Positions 1 through 7,845 are shown, counted from the first letter of the stretch. The stretch is 10,259 bases of DNA from Deltaproteobacteria bacterium (GCA_021827465.1 JAKAVX010000050.1:1-10259); one strand, 5' to 3'. Numbers and translations: made by a program. The notes: generated by a model from the sequence alone, not told the origin.

Positions 1-1406
1 CGCTTCGCGAGCGCAACTACCGAAAGCCGGTGCTCCTGATTCACAACACCGGCGGGATGGCGTCGCTGGAATCGACCCACGCGCTGCAAACGATACATTC
101 GGGCCCGGTCGCGGGACTCGGCGCGGCGCAGCGTATCGCGCAGGAGCACTCGTTCCCGGTCGTCGTCGCCACCGACATGGGCGGCACGTCGTTCGACGTG
201 GGAATCGCGCAGCAGCAGGGAAGCTGGCTGTACGACTTCAACCCCATAATCGACCGATGGCTGGTCTCGACGCCGATGGTTTACCTGCGCACGCTCGGCG
301 CGGGCGGAGGTTCGATCGCGCGCTACGATCGCCTGTGGCGCACGGTGCAGGTCGGCCCCGATTCCGCGGGCTCCGAGCCGGGACCGGCATGCTACGGACG
401 CGGCGGCATGGAACCGACGGTCAGCGACGCGGACCTGGTGCTCGGCTACCTTTCGCCTGAATACTACGCGGGCGGCTCGTTGCAGCTCGATCAGAGCCTG
501 GCAGAGCTGGTGATCGAGGAAAACCTGGTCTCCCAACTGGGAGGGTCGGTCGTCGACGCGGCGCTGCTCATCAAGCAGAAGGTCGATCGCAACATGGCCG
601 ACGCGGTATTCATGGAGGTTGCGACGCGCGGCTTCGATCCGCGCAAAATCGTGCTTATCTCCTACGGCGGCGCGGGTCCGGTGCACTGCTGCGGATTCGC
701 GACCGCGCTCGGAGTCGACCGCGTGATGGTGCCGCCGTTCAGCGCGGTGTTTTCGGCTTTCGGCGCGGCGAACCTGCGCCAGCTCCATCTCCACGAGCGC
801 TCGGTCTATCTGACCGTCTACAACCCGCTCACGCGCGAGGTCACGCTCGATATCGCGGCGATAAACCGAATCTGCGACGAACTCGAAGCGCTGGGCGGCG
901 ACGACCTCGCGCGCCAGGGCTTCGATTCGAGCGTCATTCGCCATCAGGTCGAATTCGAAATGCGCTACGGCAATCAGCTCGTGCAGTTGAGCGTGCCGAG
1001 TCCGCTAGCGCGGCTACGCAACGTGGACGACGTGCTCGGGCTGATCGACGCCTTCCGCATCAACTATTCCGACCGCTTCGGCGAGAAGGCCGCCGCGCCC
1101 GAGGCGGGCGTCAAAATCGTTGCCGTGCGCGTGGTGTCGTGGGTTGTCGGCACCGCTGTGAAGCTCGATTCCGCAGAAACCTCGCGCGGCGCGACCCCGC
1201 GTCCCACGAGCGAACGCACCTGCTACTTCCTGAGCCATCCCAAGGGCGTTGCGACGCCGGTCTATCGCTGGAACACGCTGGGCGCGGCATCCGCCCTGCC
1301 CGGCCCGGCGATTATCGAGGCGCCGCACACCACCTACGTCGTCGAACCGGGATGGCGATTCGAAACCGACGCGTCCGGCGGAGCCTGGATGACGCGCGTC
1401 AAATGA
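1..1406 (+). CDS. hyuA: HyuA / acetone carboxylase beta-like subunit, 5'-truncated by the window edge
   Basis: Reading frame open from base 3 with no start in the window; about 467 C-terminal residues remain of a family normally near 700. Seen: a GGMASLESTHA stretch leading into SGPVAGLGAA, the ATDMGGTSFDVG phosphate-binding loop at about 168-203, then YGGAGPVHCCGFA and VPPFSAVFSAFGAAN, and the family's C-terminal end LPGPAIIEAPHTTYVVEPGW. These are hallmarks of the hydantoinase/oxoprolinase HyuA family (actin-like ATPase fold), which includes 5-oxoprolinase, N-methylhydantoinase and the beta subunit of acetone carboxylase. The family's first DxGGT loop must lie upstream of the window. The subunit is expected to use ATP to phosphorylate substrate and/or bicarbonate for its HyuB partner in a cytoplasmic complex. 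Its stop overlaps an in-frame ATG of hyuB (ATGA), pointing to an operon. Family call is firm; a ketone-carboxylase rather than hydantoinase role is inferred from the partner. Confidence 0.93.
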   Translation, partial: LRERNYRKPVLLIHNTGGMASLESTHALQTIHSGPVAGLGAAQRIAQEHSFPVVVATDMGGTSFDVGIAQQQGSWLYDFNPIIDRWLVSTPMVYLRTLGAGGGSIARYDRLWRTVQVGPDSAGSEPGPACYGRGGMEPTVSDADLVLGYLSPEYYAGGSLQLDQSLAELVIEENLVSQLGGSVVDAALLIKQKVDRNMADAVFMEVATRGFDPRKIVLISYGGAGPVHCCGFATALGVDRVMVPPFSAVFSAFGAANLRQLHLHERSVYLTVYNPLTREVTLDIAAINRICDELEALGGDDLARQGFDSSVIRHQVEFEMRYGNQLVQLSVPSPLARLRNVDDVLGLIDAFRINYSDRFGEKAAAPEAGVKIVAVRVVSWVVGTAVKLDSAETSRGATPRPTSERTCYFLSHPKGVATPVYRWNTLGAASALPGPAIIEAPHTTYVVEPGWRFETDASGGAWMTRVK

Positions 1407-1418
1407 CAGCATTGAGCC

Positions 1419-1425
1419 AAGGGAG
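1419..1425 (+). promoter_or_regulatory. Shine-Dalgarno sequence of hyuB
   Basis: AAGGGAG lies 10 bases before the ATG at 1436. It favours that start over the in-frame ATG at 1403, which overlaps the hyuA stop as ATGA and has no purine-rich sequence at a usable distance. Confidence 0.5.
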
Positions 1426-1435
1426 CGAAGCATCA

Positions 1436-3667
1436 ATGGCTACCGCGGTTAAGAGCAAGCTTGAGCAGTTCCTCGACGAGACGGTCGTCTTCTACGGACC
1501 CGATCGCGAAATCCTCGGCGACCATCGCCTCGCCCCGCGCTCCGCTCTGGAAGAGCGCGCGATGGCGAAGCATCGCGATCCCCATACCACGAGCCTTTTG
1601 CGCAGCAAGCTCGAAGTGACGGCCGAAGAGGCCTTCTACCAGCTCGAACAGACGGGAGCCGCACCCGGCGCCAAGTGGGGCGATCTTATCGCCGGCATCT
1701 TCACCGCCGAGGGCGATCTTGCCGTCGCAAGCAGCGGCGGCGTGCTCCTGTTCTCGGTCGTATGCCAGCCCGTGCTGCGCTACGTGATGAAGTACTGGCG
1801 CAACGAACCGACCGTGGGCGTGCGGCCCGGCGACGTCTTCATGAGCACCGACCCGCGCTTCGGCAATATCCACACGCCCGACCAGAACATGTTCATCCCG
1901 GTCTTCACCGACGACGGGGAACTCGCGCTGTGGGTGATGGTTATCGTGCACGAGGGCGAGAACGGGTCGGTCGAGCCGGGCGGGATGCCGTCGGCGGCCG
2001 AATCGCCCTACATGGAAGGCATCAGGATGCCGCCGGTCAAGGTGGGCGAGAACTTCACCCTGCGCCGCGACGTGGTGACCTGGCTGCAGAACAGCGTGCG
2101 CGATCCGATGCTGCAGATCCAGGACATGAAGATACGGCTCAGCGCGTGCCTCAAGATAAAGGAGCGAATCGACGAGATCGCGCGCGAGTACTCGTGGGAC
2201 GAGCTCGTCGCCGCGCTCAGATGGACGCTCGAGGACACCGAGGCCGAAGTGCGCCGGCGCCTGACCGCGTGGCCCGACGGAACCGTCCGCTCGGCGGTGT
2301 TCGCCGACAGCACGCTGCGCGAGAACGCGCTCATCAAGATCGCCGTCGAGGCGCGAAAGCGCGGCGACGAACTGGTGCTCGACTTCCGCGGCACCAGCCC
2401 GCAGTTCACCAACCGCTCCAACAACACCGTGCTCCACGCGCTCAAGGGGATGCTTGCGCAGGAGTTCCTGACCTTCGTGTGGCCCGACCTGCCGCGCAAC
2501 CAGGCCGTGTTCGCCCCGATGCGCGTCGTAACCGATTACGGCTCGGCGCTCGACTGCACGCCCGAAGCTCCCAACGCGCAGAGCATGATGACCTTCTTTC
2601 CGGCCTTCACCGCGCTTCAGATGCTGGTGCCGAAGTTCATCTACGCGTGCAGCCGCCGGTACACGAAGATACTCAGTCCCTGGTACAACATGATCACCAC
2701 TTTCATCTACGGTGGTATCAACCAGTACGGCGAGACGGTCGGCAATCTGTGCGCCGATCTGAACGGGATGAGCGGCGGCGCGCGCGAGGACGCCGACGGC
2801 GAGAACTCGATCTCCCCCATCTTCGCCGCGATGACCGATCTCGGCGAGCAGGAGCTGCTCGAAGAAGAAACGCCGATCGTCAAAATCGTGCCGCATCGCC
2901 TGATGACCGACAACTGCGGCTTCGGCAAGTTCCGCGGCGGCACCGGCTACCAGATGATCGCCACCGTGCGCCGCGCCGACGCCTTCGGATTCATGACCAC
3001 CTGCGTCGGCTCCAAGTTTCCCTCGACCTACGGACTGTTCGGCGGATACGGCGCGCCGACCTATCCTCTCTGCAAGGTCAAGGGCGTGGACGCGTTCAAG
3101 AAGCTCAAGGATCTCCCCGAAGAGCGATGGACCGTCGCGAGCATCATGAACGAGCGTCCGTTCGAGGGCGCGCGCTACTCGACCCATCACATGGGCATGC
3201 AGTTCGAGATCGTGAAGCAGGGCGAGCTGTACATGATCGTCCAGGGCGCAGGCGGCGGATACGGCGACCCGCTGGAACGAGACCCCGACGCGATCGTCAA
3301 GGACCTCCGCGACGGTATCGTCTCGGAGTCCACCGCCCGGCGCATTTTCAAGATAGCGTTCGACGCCCGCACGCTCTCGGTCGACGCGAAGGAAACCGAA
3401 AAGCTCCGCAACGAGGAGCGCGAAGCGCGCAAGCGTCGCGCGCGTCCCTTCGACGAATTCGTCAAGGACTGGGTCAGGCCCGCTCCGCCCGAGGAACTTC
3501 CGTACTACGGCGCGTGGGACGACCGCGAGACTATCTACATGGGCGCGCCGGATCGGAAGGCGCCAAGAGGCCAGGCGCTGGGTGTCACGATGCCCGATCC
3601 GCGCGACGTGCGAATCGCGCAACTGGAAGATATGCTGCGCAAGGCTGGCATCAACATACAGGAGTAG
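1436..3667 (+). CDS. hyuB: HyuB / acetone carboxylase alpha-like subunit (long form)
   Basis: 743 residues from the ATG at 1436 (754 from 1403). Ordinary hydantoinase B proteins are roughly 520-600 residues, while acetone carboxylase alpha is about 770, so this is the long form. Seen: GDVFMSTDPRFGNIHTPD around 132-149 followed by IVHEGENGS, giving His146, Asp149 and His172. From memory, the Mn ligands of Xanthobacter acetone carboxylase alpha are His150, Asp153 and His176, with identical internal spacing. The glycine-rich GAGGGYGDPLERDP signature is at 604-617 and is followed by a roughly 125-residue charged tail absent from short HyuB proteins. Expected role: the metal-dependent carboxylation (or amide/lactam hydrolysis) half of a cytoplasmic complex with the upstream HyuA. 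A small gamma subunit like AcxC is not adjacent downstream; it could lie upstream of the window. Family certain, ketone carboxylase likely, substrate unknown. Confidence 0.92.
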   Translation: MATAVKSKLEQFLDETVVFYGPDREILGDHRLAPRSALEERAMAKHRDPHTTSLLRSKLEVTAEEAFYQLEQTGAAPGAKWGDLIAGIFTAEGDLAVASSGGVLLFSVVCQPVLRYVMKYWRNEPTVGVRPGDVFMSTDPRFGNIHTPDQNMFIPVFTDDGELALWVMVIVHEGENGSVEPGGMPSAAESPYMEGIRMPPVKVGENFTLRRDVVTWLQNSVRDPMLQIQDMKIRLSACLKIKERIDEIAREYSWDELVAALRWTLEDTEAEVRRRLTAWPDGTVRSAVFADSTLRENALIKIAVEARKRGDELVLDFRGTSPQFTNRSNNTVLHALKGMLAQEFLTFVWPDLPRNQAVFAPMRVVTDYGSALDCTPEAPNAQSMMTFFPAFTALQMLVPKFIYACSRRYTKILSPWYNMITTFIYGGINQYGETVGNLCADLNGMSGGAREDADGENSISPIFAAMTDLGEQELLEEETPIVKIVPHRLMTDNCGFGKFRGGTGYQMIATVRRADAFGFMTTCVGSKFPSTYGLFGGYGAPTYPLCKVKGVDAFKKLKDLPEERWTVASIMNERPFEGARYSTHHMGMQFEIVKQGELYMIVQGAGGGYGDPLERDPDAIVKDLRDGIVSESTARRIFKIAFDARTLSVDAKETEKLRNEEREARKRRARPFDEFVKDWVRPAPPEELPYYGAWDDRETIYMGAPDRKAPRGQALGVTMPDPRDVRIAQLEDMLRKAGINIQE

Positions 3668-3668
3668 G

Positions 3669-3698
3669 CGATAAGCGTATCGGCTCGCCCGCGCGAGC
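3669..3698 (+). other. Two abutting hairpins between hyuB and the 260-residue gene
   Basis: CGATA-AGCG-TATCG (3669-3682) is immediately followed by GCTCGC-CCGC-GCGAGC (3683-3698). Both stems are perfect and both loops are four bases. They begin two bases after the hyuB stop and end 15 bases before the next ATG. There is no T-run, so an intrinsic terminator is unlikely. Segmental mRNA stabilisation of hyuAB or attenuation of downstream translation is possible (inference). Confidence 0.45.
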
Positions 3699-3713
3699 GG
3701 ATTTCAGACCTCG

Positions 3714-4496
3714 ATGCTGGAGATCGACAAGACGATTTGGGTCGGCCTCGTCCACGGCGTGGAAAGCGTTTCCGGCGCCGGCGCGGCGGTATGGCGCGAT
3801 CCGGCGGCGGCGCGAAAGGCGCTCGGCGAACTGCTCGGAGTTCTGCCGGTGACTCACGGCGAGATCGATGTAGATGCCGTGCTGGGCGCCCGCGATGCCG
3901 ACCGCGCCGAGGGATGGCGCGCGATGCTCGAGGGGAAATCCGAGGCCTCGATGAGCGAGCTGGCGCTTGCGCTGAATGACGCGTTTCGCGCGCCGAGAGT
4001 ATGGGGTGTCGCCCTGCCCTGCCCCGGCTCGCTCGCCGCGGCGCTCGGCGACGCTTCGGAGCGCGCGGCGCTCAAGATCGGGATGCAGATGGCGGCGCGG
4101 CTCAAATTGTTCCGTGACGCCGGCGCCTCGTTCCTCACGATCGACCTCGCGAACTCGAACTTCGCCGGCGAGGAACGCGCGCTCAAGCCGGTGCTTCGCA
4201 ACGCCGAGATGTACGGATGGAAACGCGCGCTATGCGTGCCGGCGCTCGCCGACACGGCGGCGACCGAGAGCGTCGCCGACGCGGTTCTCGCGCTTCGCGC
4301 CGAAGCAAGCGAACTTGACGCGCGATGGCTGCAAGGATCGGCGATCGGCGGGGGCCTCGGCGAAACAATCTGGAGCGGGGAGCCGCTCGCCCCGCGCCAG
4401 TCGGCGCGGTTTCTTCTGTTCGGGCGGATACCGGCGGGGACGCCGGCGCACGCGATCGTGGACGCGGCCCGAATGATTTCCGCCTGGGCCGCGTGA
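3714..4496 (+). CDS. Unrecognised 260-residue protein, possible URO-D/MetE-like TIM-barrel fold
   Basis: Not recognised with confidence. The ATG at 3714 is the first ATG after an in-frame stop at 3672, and no clear Shine-Dalgarno precedes it. The protein is soluble, with no signal peptide or membrane segment. Two stretches recall the uroporphyrinogen decarboxylase/cobalamin-independent methionine synthase superfamily: GVALPCPGSLAAALGD (98-113), like its substrate-entry loop, and FRDAGASFLTIDLANSNFAGEE (133-154), like the barrel strand that carries an acidic residue. The zinc-binding His-x-Cys and distal Cys of the methyltransferase members are not evident, so methyl transfer is doubtful. At 260 residues it is shorter than a typical 330-360-residue URO-D barrel. 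Lying 46 bases after hyuB and before the CoA ligase, it is probably co-transcribed. It may be an accessory subunit comparable in position to the extra subunits of acetophenone carboxylase; this is a guess from context. Confidence 0.8.
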   Translation: MLEIDKTIWVGLVHGVESVSGAGAAVWRDPAAARKALGELLGVLPVTHGEIDVDAVLGARDADRAEGWRAMLEGKSEASMSELALALNDAFRAPRVWGVALPCPGSLAAALGDASERAALKIGMQMAARLKLFRDAGASFLTIDLANSNFAGEERALKPVLRNAEMYGWKRALCVPALADTAATESVADAVLALRAEASELDARWLQGSAIGGGLGETIWSGEPLAPRQSARFLLFGRIPAGTPAHAIVDAARMISAWAA

Positions 4497-4548
4497 TTGC
4501 GCAAGGGATTGTCCGCCGGTTAGCCCGCCCCGACGCAAGCACGCGAAG

Positions 4549-4576
4549 TTCACAGTTGAGAGTTAACCCCTATCCA
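4549..4576 (+). promoter_or_regulatory. Weak candidate internal promoter ahead of the CoA ligase
   Basis: TTCACA (4549-4554) is followed 16 bases later by TATCCA (4571-4576) in the 105-base gap before the ligase, a relatively AT-rich patch. The -10 match is poor and the resulting leader would be only about 20 bases. Listed as a possibility; read-through from the upstream genes is equally likely. Confidence 0.15.
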
Positions 4577-4601
4577 CTTCAGGCATGGTGTGAGTCGAGC
4601 G

Positions 4602-6218
4602 ATGCTAGAGCTTCCGAAGAATCGTTGGACGGTGACCGAGGTCATCCGTGAGCAGGCAAAACGTTACGGAGATCGCGAGTTTCTGCGTCACGAGGACGGC
4701 TCCACGCTCTCGTTCGCGGACCTCGAACATCGTTGCGCCGCGCTCGCCTCGGGCCTGGCTCGCCTCGGAGTGAAGCAGGGAGACCGGGTTCTCGCGTTCC
4801 TGTTCAATCATCCGAGCATGCTGCTCGTGTTGGCCGCGGCGAACCGCCTCGGCGCGATCTTCGTTCCGATCAACACCGAACTAAAGGGCGCATTTTTGGA
4901 GCATCAGGTGCGCAACAGCTCCGCGCGCGTGGTGGTCGCCGACGGCGCGCTTCTGCCGGTGCTCGCCGCGATAAACCTTGACGCCTGCTCGGTCGAGACC
5001 GTGCTCACCGTCGGTCCGGTCGAAGCCGGGCACGCCGCCGCGTTCGGCAGGCGCGCGGTTCTGCCGCTCGACAGCGCGTTCGAGGACGCCGCGGCTTCGA
5101 CGCCGGCGGTCGAGCCCACGCCGCGCGACATCTCAACCGTTATTTACACCTCGGGAACCACCGGCCCGTCAAAGGGCGTCCTGATGCCGCATGCGCACTG
5201 CTACCTGCTCGGGCGCAACCTCGCGCGAGTGCTCGAACTCACCGAGGACGACATCTACTACGTGTGCATGCCGCTGTTTCACACCAACGCGCTGTTCATG
5301 CAGGTGTTCGGAAGCCTGCTGGCGGGCACGCGGGTGGCGCTGGTCACGCGCTTCAGCGCCTCGCGATGGCTCGACGACGTTCGGCGTTCCCGCGCGACGG
5401 TCACCAACGCGCTCGGCGTGATGCCGGAGTTCATCTATCGCCAGCCGCCGACGCCGCATGACAGCGACAATTCGCTGCGCATGATGATGGCGGTGCCGAT
5501 CGCGAAGGAATGGGGCGCGGACTTCGAGTCGCGTTTCGGAGTCAGCTTCGTCCAGGGCTTCGGCCTCACGGAAAGCAATATCCTCTGCTACACCTCGGCG
5601 GATGAGCGGCTCGAGCCGGGATGCTGCGGGCGCGTGCTCGACGAATGGTTCGAGGTGAAAATCGTCAATCCCGAAACCGACGAGGAAGTCCCGACCGGCG
5701 AGACCGGCGAGATTGTCGTCCGCCCGAAGCATCCGTGGTGCTTCATGGCGGGATACCTCGACATGCCCGAGCGCACCGTCGAGGCGTGGCGCAACCTGTG
5801 GTTTCACACCGGCGACGCGGGCCGTTTCGACGAGCGCGGCCGGCTGTTCTTCATCGACAGGATCAAGGACTGTATCCGCCGGCGCGGCGAAAATATCTCC
5901 TCATATGAAGTGGAACAGGTGCTGAACACGCACGCCGCCGTGGCCGAGAGCGCGGTCGTCGGCGTGCCGTCGGCGGTTCCGGGCGGAGAGGAAGAGATAA
6001 AGGCGTATATCGTGGCGAAGCCCGGCGCCCAGCCAGCACCATCGGAACTGACCGGGTTCTGCGTGGACAGGATGCCGCGTTTTGCGGTTCCGCGTTATAT
6101 CGAGTTCGTGAGCGAGCTTCCCAAGACCCAGACCGGCAAGGTCAAAAAACAGGAACTGCGCTCGCGCGGTATCACCGCCGAGACCTGGGACGGCGGAGAG
6201 ACCCAGCGCCGGCGCTGA
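4602..6218 (+). CDS. Acyl-CoA ligase / AMP-dependent synthetase (CaiC-like)
   Basis: 538 residues from the ATG at 4602. A GTG at 4590 would add four residues; neither has a strong Shine-Dalgarno. All core motifs of the ANL adenylating family are present in order: the P-loop YTSGTTGPSKG (182-192), GFGLTES with Glu324, the nucleotide-ribose aspartate in HTGD (Asp405), the hinge and arginine in DRIKDCIRRRGENIS (Arg420, Asp423), and the C-terminal catalytic lysine in TQTGKVKK (Lys513). It should therefore be active, forming an acyl-adenylate and then the CoA thioester in the cytoplasm. Overall flavour is that of crotonobetaine/carnitine-CoA ligase-like enzymes; the acid substrate cannot be read from sequence. 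As the last gene of the run it would activate the acid made by the HyuA/HyuB complex, as benzoylacetate-CoA ligase does after acetophenone carboxylase. That link is inferred from gene order. Confidence 0.93.
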   Translation: MLELPKNRWTVTEVIREQAKRYGDREFLRHEDGSTLSFADLEHRCAALASGLARLGVKQGDRVLAFLFNHPSMLLVLAAANRLGAIFVPINTELKGAFLEHQVRNSSARVVVADGALLPVLAAINLDACSVETVLTVGPVEAGHAAAFGRRAVLPLDSAFEDAAASTPAVEPTPRDISTVIYTSGTTGPSKGVLMPHAHCYLLGRNLARVLELTEDDIYYVCMPLFHTNALFMQVFGSLLAGTRVALVTRFSASRWLDDVRRSRATVTNALGVMPEFIYRQPPTPHDSDNSLRMMMAVPIAKEWGADFESRFGVSFVQGFGLTESNILCYTSADERLEPGCCGRVLDEWFEVKIVNPETDEEVPTGETGEIVVRPKHPWCFMAGYLDMPERTVEAWRNLWFHTGDAGRFDERGRLFFIDRIKDCIRRRGENISSYEVEQVLNTHAAVAESAVVGVPSAVPGGEEEIKAYIVAKPGAQPAPSELTGFCVDRMPRFAVPRYIEFVSELPKTQTGKVKKQELRSRGITAETWDGGETQRRR

Positions 6219-6224
6219 CGGCGC
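6204..6224 (+). other. Dyad symmetry over the ligase stop codon
   Basis: CAGCGCCGGCGCTG (6204-6217) is a perfect 14-base palindrome that includes most of the TGA. An alternative hairpin pairs GCGCC (6206-6210) with GGCGC (6220-6224). No T-run follows. It could mark the 3' end of the operon transcript, but GC-rich DNA makes such dyads common by chance. Confidence 0.25.
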
Positions 6225-6418
6225 ACCAGGCTTCGGCCATCGGATCGATTTCGCGGCGTCGCGACGTTGCCCGAGCATCGAGGCAAGCCGCTTGATCCCC
6301 TCGTTACTTTCCCGCTCTCGCAGCGGCCCGTAGCCGAGCAGCGCGCGCGCCCGCCGCGGTTGTCGATACTCACGCTCGCGAAACGTCGGTCACCGAAGCG
6401 CCATCCCGATGGGCAACG
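6219..6418. other. Convergent intergenic region, 200 bases, no gene
   Basis: This lies between the stops of the + strand ligase and the - strand lipoprotein. No convincing coding frame, RNA gene or canonical intrinsic terminator is seen. It contains short dyads such as CGTCGCGACG (6257-6266) that are unremarkable at this GC content. Confidence 0.5.
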
Positions 6419-7840
6419 TTACTGCAGCGGGATCGCGCTCTCATCGGGCAGCCACTGCTTGGAGCATACGGGGCAGGCACCCAACACCGGCTTGGAAAGA
6501 TCAACCCTGACAAGAAAAAGAGGTCCGGTGCCGCCGATGTTCCAGGGTTGTGGAACGTAGTTCGGGGCCGCGAGCGCGTACATCAGATTGTGCGTGTTAT
6601 CTACGACCTCCGTACCGGGATCGGCTACCATTTCGAGCTGAGTCGGCGTGCCATCCACGTCGCCTTTTGGAATTATCGCTCCGGCGACTGTGTACACCGA
6701 CGCCGCATCGGCTTTGCTTGCGCCGCCCGGTTGGCCATTGTTGTCAAGCGCGCCCGCTACGCGCTTCGAAGGCATATGTATCAGCTTGAAATTCTGCCCG
6801 AACTCGTCCGCGACTGCGGCCTGATGGGTGGCGCAGTTGACCGCAGCCTGGCCGCCGGGACCTTCCCCAATCGGCGCCGCTTCGCCCAATCCCGGCACTT
6901 GCACATAGTCGGCGGTTGCTGGGTTCGATGAGGTATCGAGAGTTCCGAAGTTGAATGCCCAGCTCCGATCGGATCCGACTTCCTGGCTCAGGATCAGGAT
7001 GTTCGTGTGGATATCGAACGCGTTCCCGTCGGTGATGCCGAACTCAACCGAAGGGAAGAAGAGAACCGGAGCCAGAGGAGACGAACCGGTGTCGATAATA
7101 TCGTTCCCGCCGTCGTTCGAGGCGAACATGAGGCCGGTGTTCGAATTCAGGGAAATGGAGTCCAGGAAGGCCCGGAACGGAAAACTGCCGGCTGGGAAGT
7201 CCGACGGCCCGATTACGGAACTCGAATCCCATGTCGGCGGATCGGTCGAGGTATCGAGAACTCCGACGGTCTGGCTGCCGGCGACGATCGCCTTGTTGGT
7301 CTTGAAGTTCTCAAGAACGCCACCGCCGCCAGAGCTCGGGTTGCCAAGACCGGCGTTGTACGTCTCGGTCAGTCCGGTCGCCGCGACCGTGTTGGTCACC
7401 GACTGGGTTGAGGTATCGATCTCGTAAATCGTGATGGGGCCGCTGGTATGGCCCGAAGCTATTGAAGCCGCCTCCTCGACGATTGTTTTGTTGTTGGAAT
7501 TGAAGGCGATTCCAACCGGGAGGTTGGAACCCGGCAGAGAGATAGTTTTGATGATCGGGGTCGACACGCCCCGCTTGAGGTTGACGACGTCCAGTTGAGC
7601 ATTGCCGTTGGAGTCGAGTTTGAAAATCGGCACATACGCGATGTTATGCTTCGGGTCGATAAACAATTCAGACTGCCCCGCGCAGGAGCCTTGCGGAGGG
7701 ATCGCGAAAAAGAAGTGGCCGTTATTGCTGTTTCCGCAAGCGCCGGCAAGGCAAAGCATCATCGCCGTCATGAGGCCGAAGATCATGCGGTTCAGCGTGT
7801 AAGAGATGTTTGTTCGATGTTCCGCTATGTGAGTATTCAT
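6419..7840 (-). CDS. Secreted YVTN-type beta-propeller lipoprotein
   Basis: 473 residues. The start at 7840 is supported by a GAGGGGG Shine-Dalgarno five bases upstream. The N-terminus has a short basic region ending in Arg18, a hydrophobic stretch (19-34) and LAGAC with Cys35, which satisfies a relaxed lipobox, followed by a polar NSNNG linker. This predicts export and lipid anchoring. The body is a repeat protein: IDTST, LDTST, IDTGS and LDTSS occur with the aspartate at 142, 196, 250 and 302, spacings of 54, 54 and 52. More degenerate copies are near 84 (LDVVNLK), 355 (IHMPSK) and 447 (VRVDLSK), consistent with about seven blades. A CPVC pair (Cys456, Cys459) lies near the C-terminus. Such propellers usually bind ligands or proteins outside the cytoplasm; no catalytic residues are evident and the partner is unknown. 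It is convergent with the carboxylase operon and probably independent of it. Confidence 0.85.
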   Translation of the reverse strand: MNTHIAEHRTNISYTLNRMIFGLMTAMMLCLAGACGNSNNGHFFFAIPPQGSCAGQSELFIDPKHNIAYVPIFKLDSNGNAQLDVVNLKRGVSTPIIKTISLPGSNLPVGIAFNSNNKTIVEEAASIASGHTSGPITIYEIDTSTQSVTNTVAATGLTETYNAGLGNPSSGGGGVLENFKTNKAIVAGSQTVGVLDTSTDPPTWDSSSVIGPSDFPAGSFPFRAFLDSISLNSNTGLMFASNDGGNDIIDTGSSPLAPVLFFPSVEFGITDGNAFDIHTNILILSQEVGSDRSWAFNFGTLDTSSNPATADYVQVPGLGEAAPIGEGPGGQAAVNCATHQAAVADEFGQNFKLIHMPSKRVAGALDNNGQPGGASKADAASVYTVAGAIIPKGDVDGTPTQLEMVADPGTEVVDNTHNLMYALAAPNYVPQPWNIGGTGPLFLVRVDLSKPVLGACPVCSKQWLPDESAIPLQ

Positions 7841-7845
7841 CTCCG

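Noticed and set aside
1139..1402. An in-frame N-terminal extension of hyuB into hyuA
   Set aside because: It would overlap the conserved hyuA end by more than 260 bases and encodes Arg-rich non-family sequence.
1433..3622. A 729-codon open frame antisense to hyuB
   Set aside because: It lies opposite a clearly recognisable HyuB gene. The antisense protein is rich in His, Arg, Val and Ala with no recognisable motif, which is the usual product of strong GC-biased codon use on the other strand.
1675..3852. A 725-codon frame overlapping hyuB on the same strand
   Set aside because: The translation is extremely Arg-rich and low in hydrophobic residues; it is a frame-shifted shadow of hyuB.
6930..7419. 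GAGGTATCGA copies as a regulatory or mobile direct repeat
   Set aside because: All copies encode the same DTS blade motif in the same frame of the lipoprotein, so they are explained by protein repeats.
6951..7427. A 158-codon + strand frame opposite the propeller lipoprotein
   Set aside because: No motif or ribosome binding site, while the - strand frame has a signal peptide, regular blade motifs and a strong Shine-Dalgarno.
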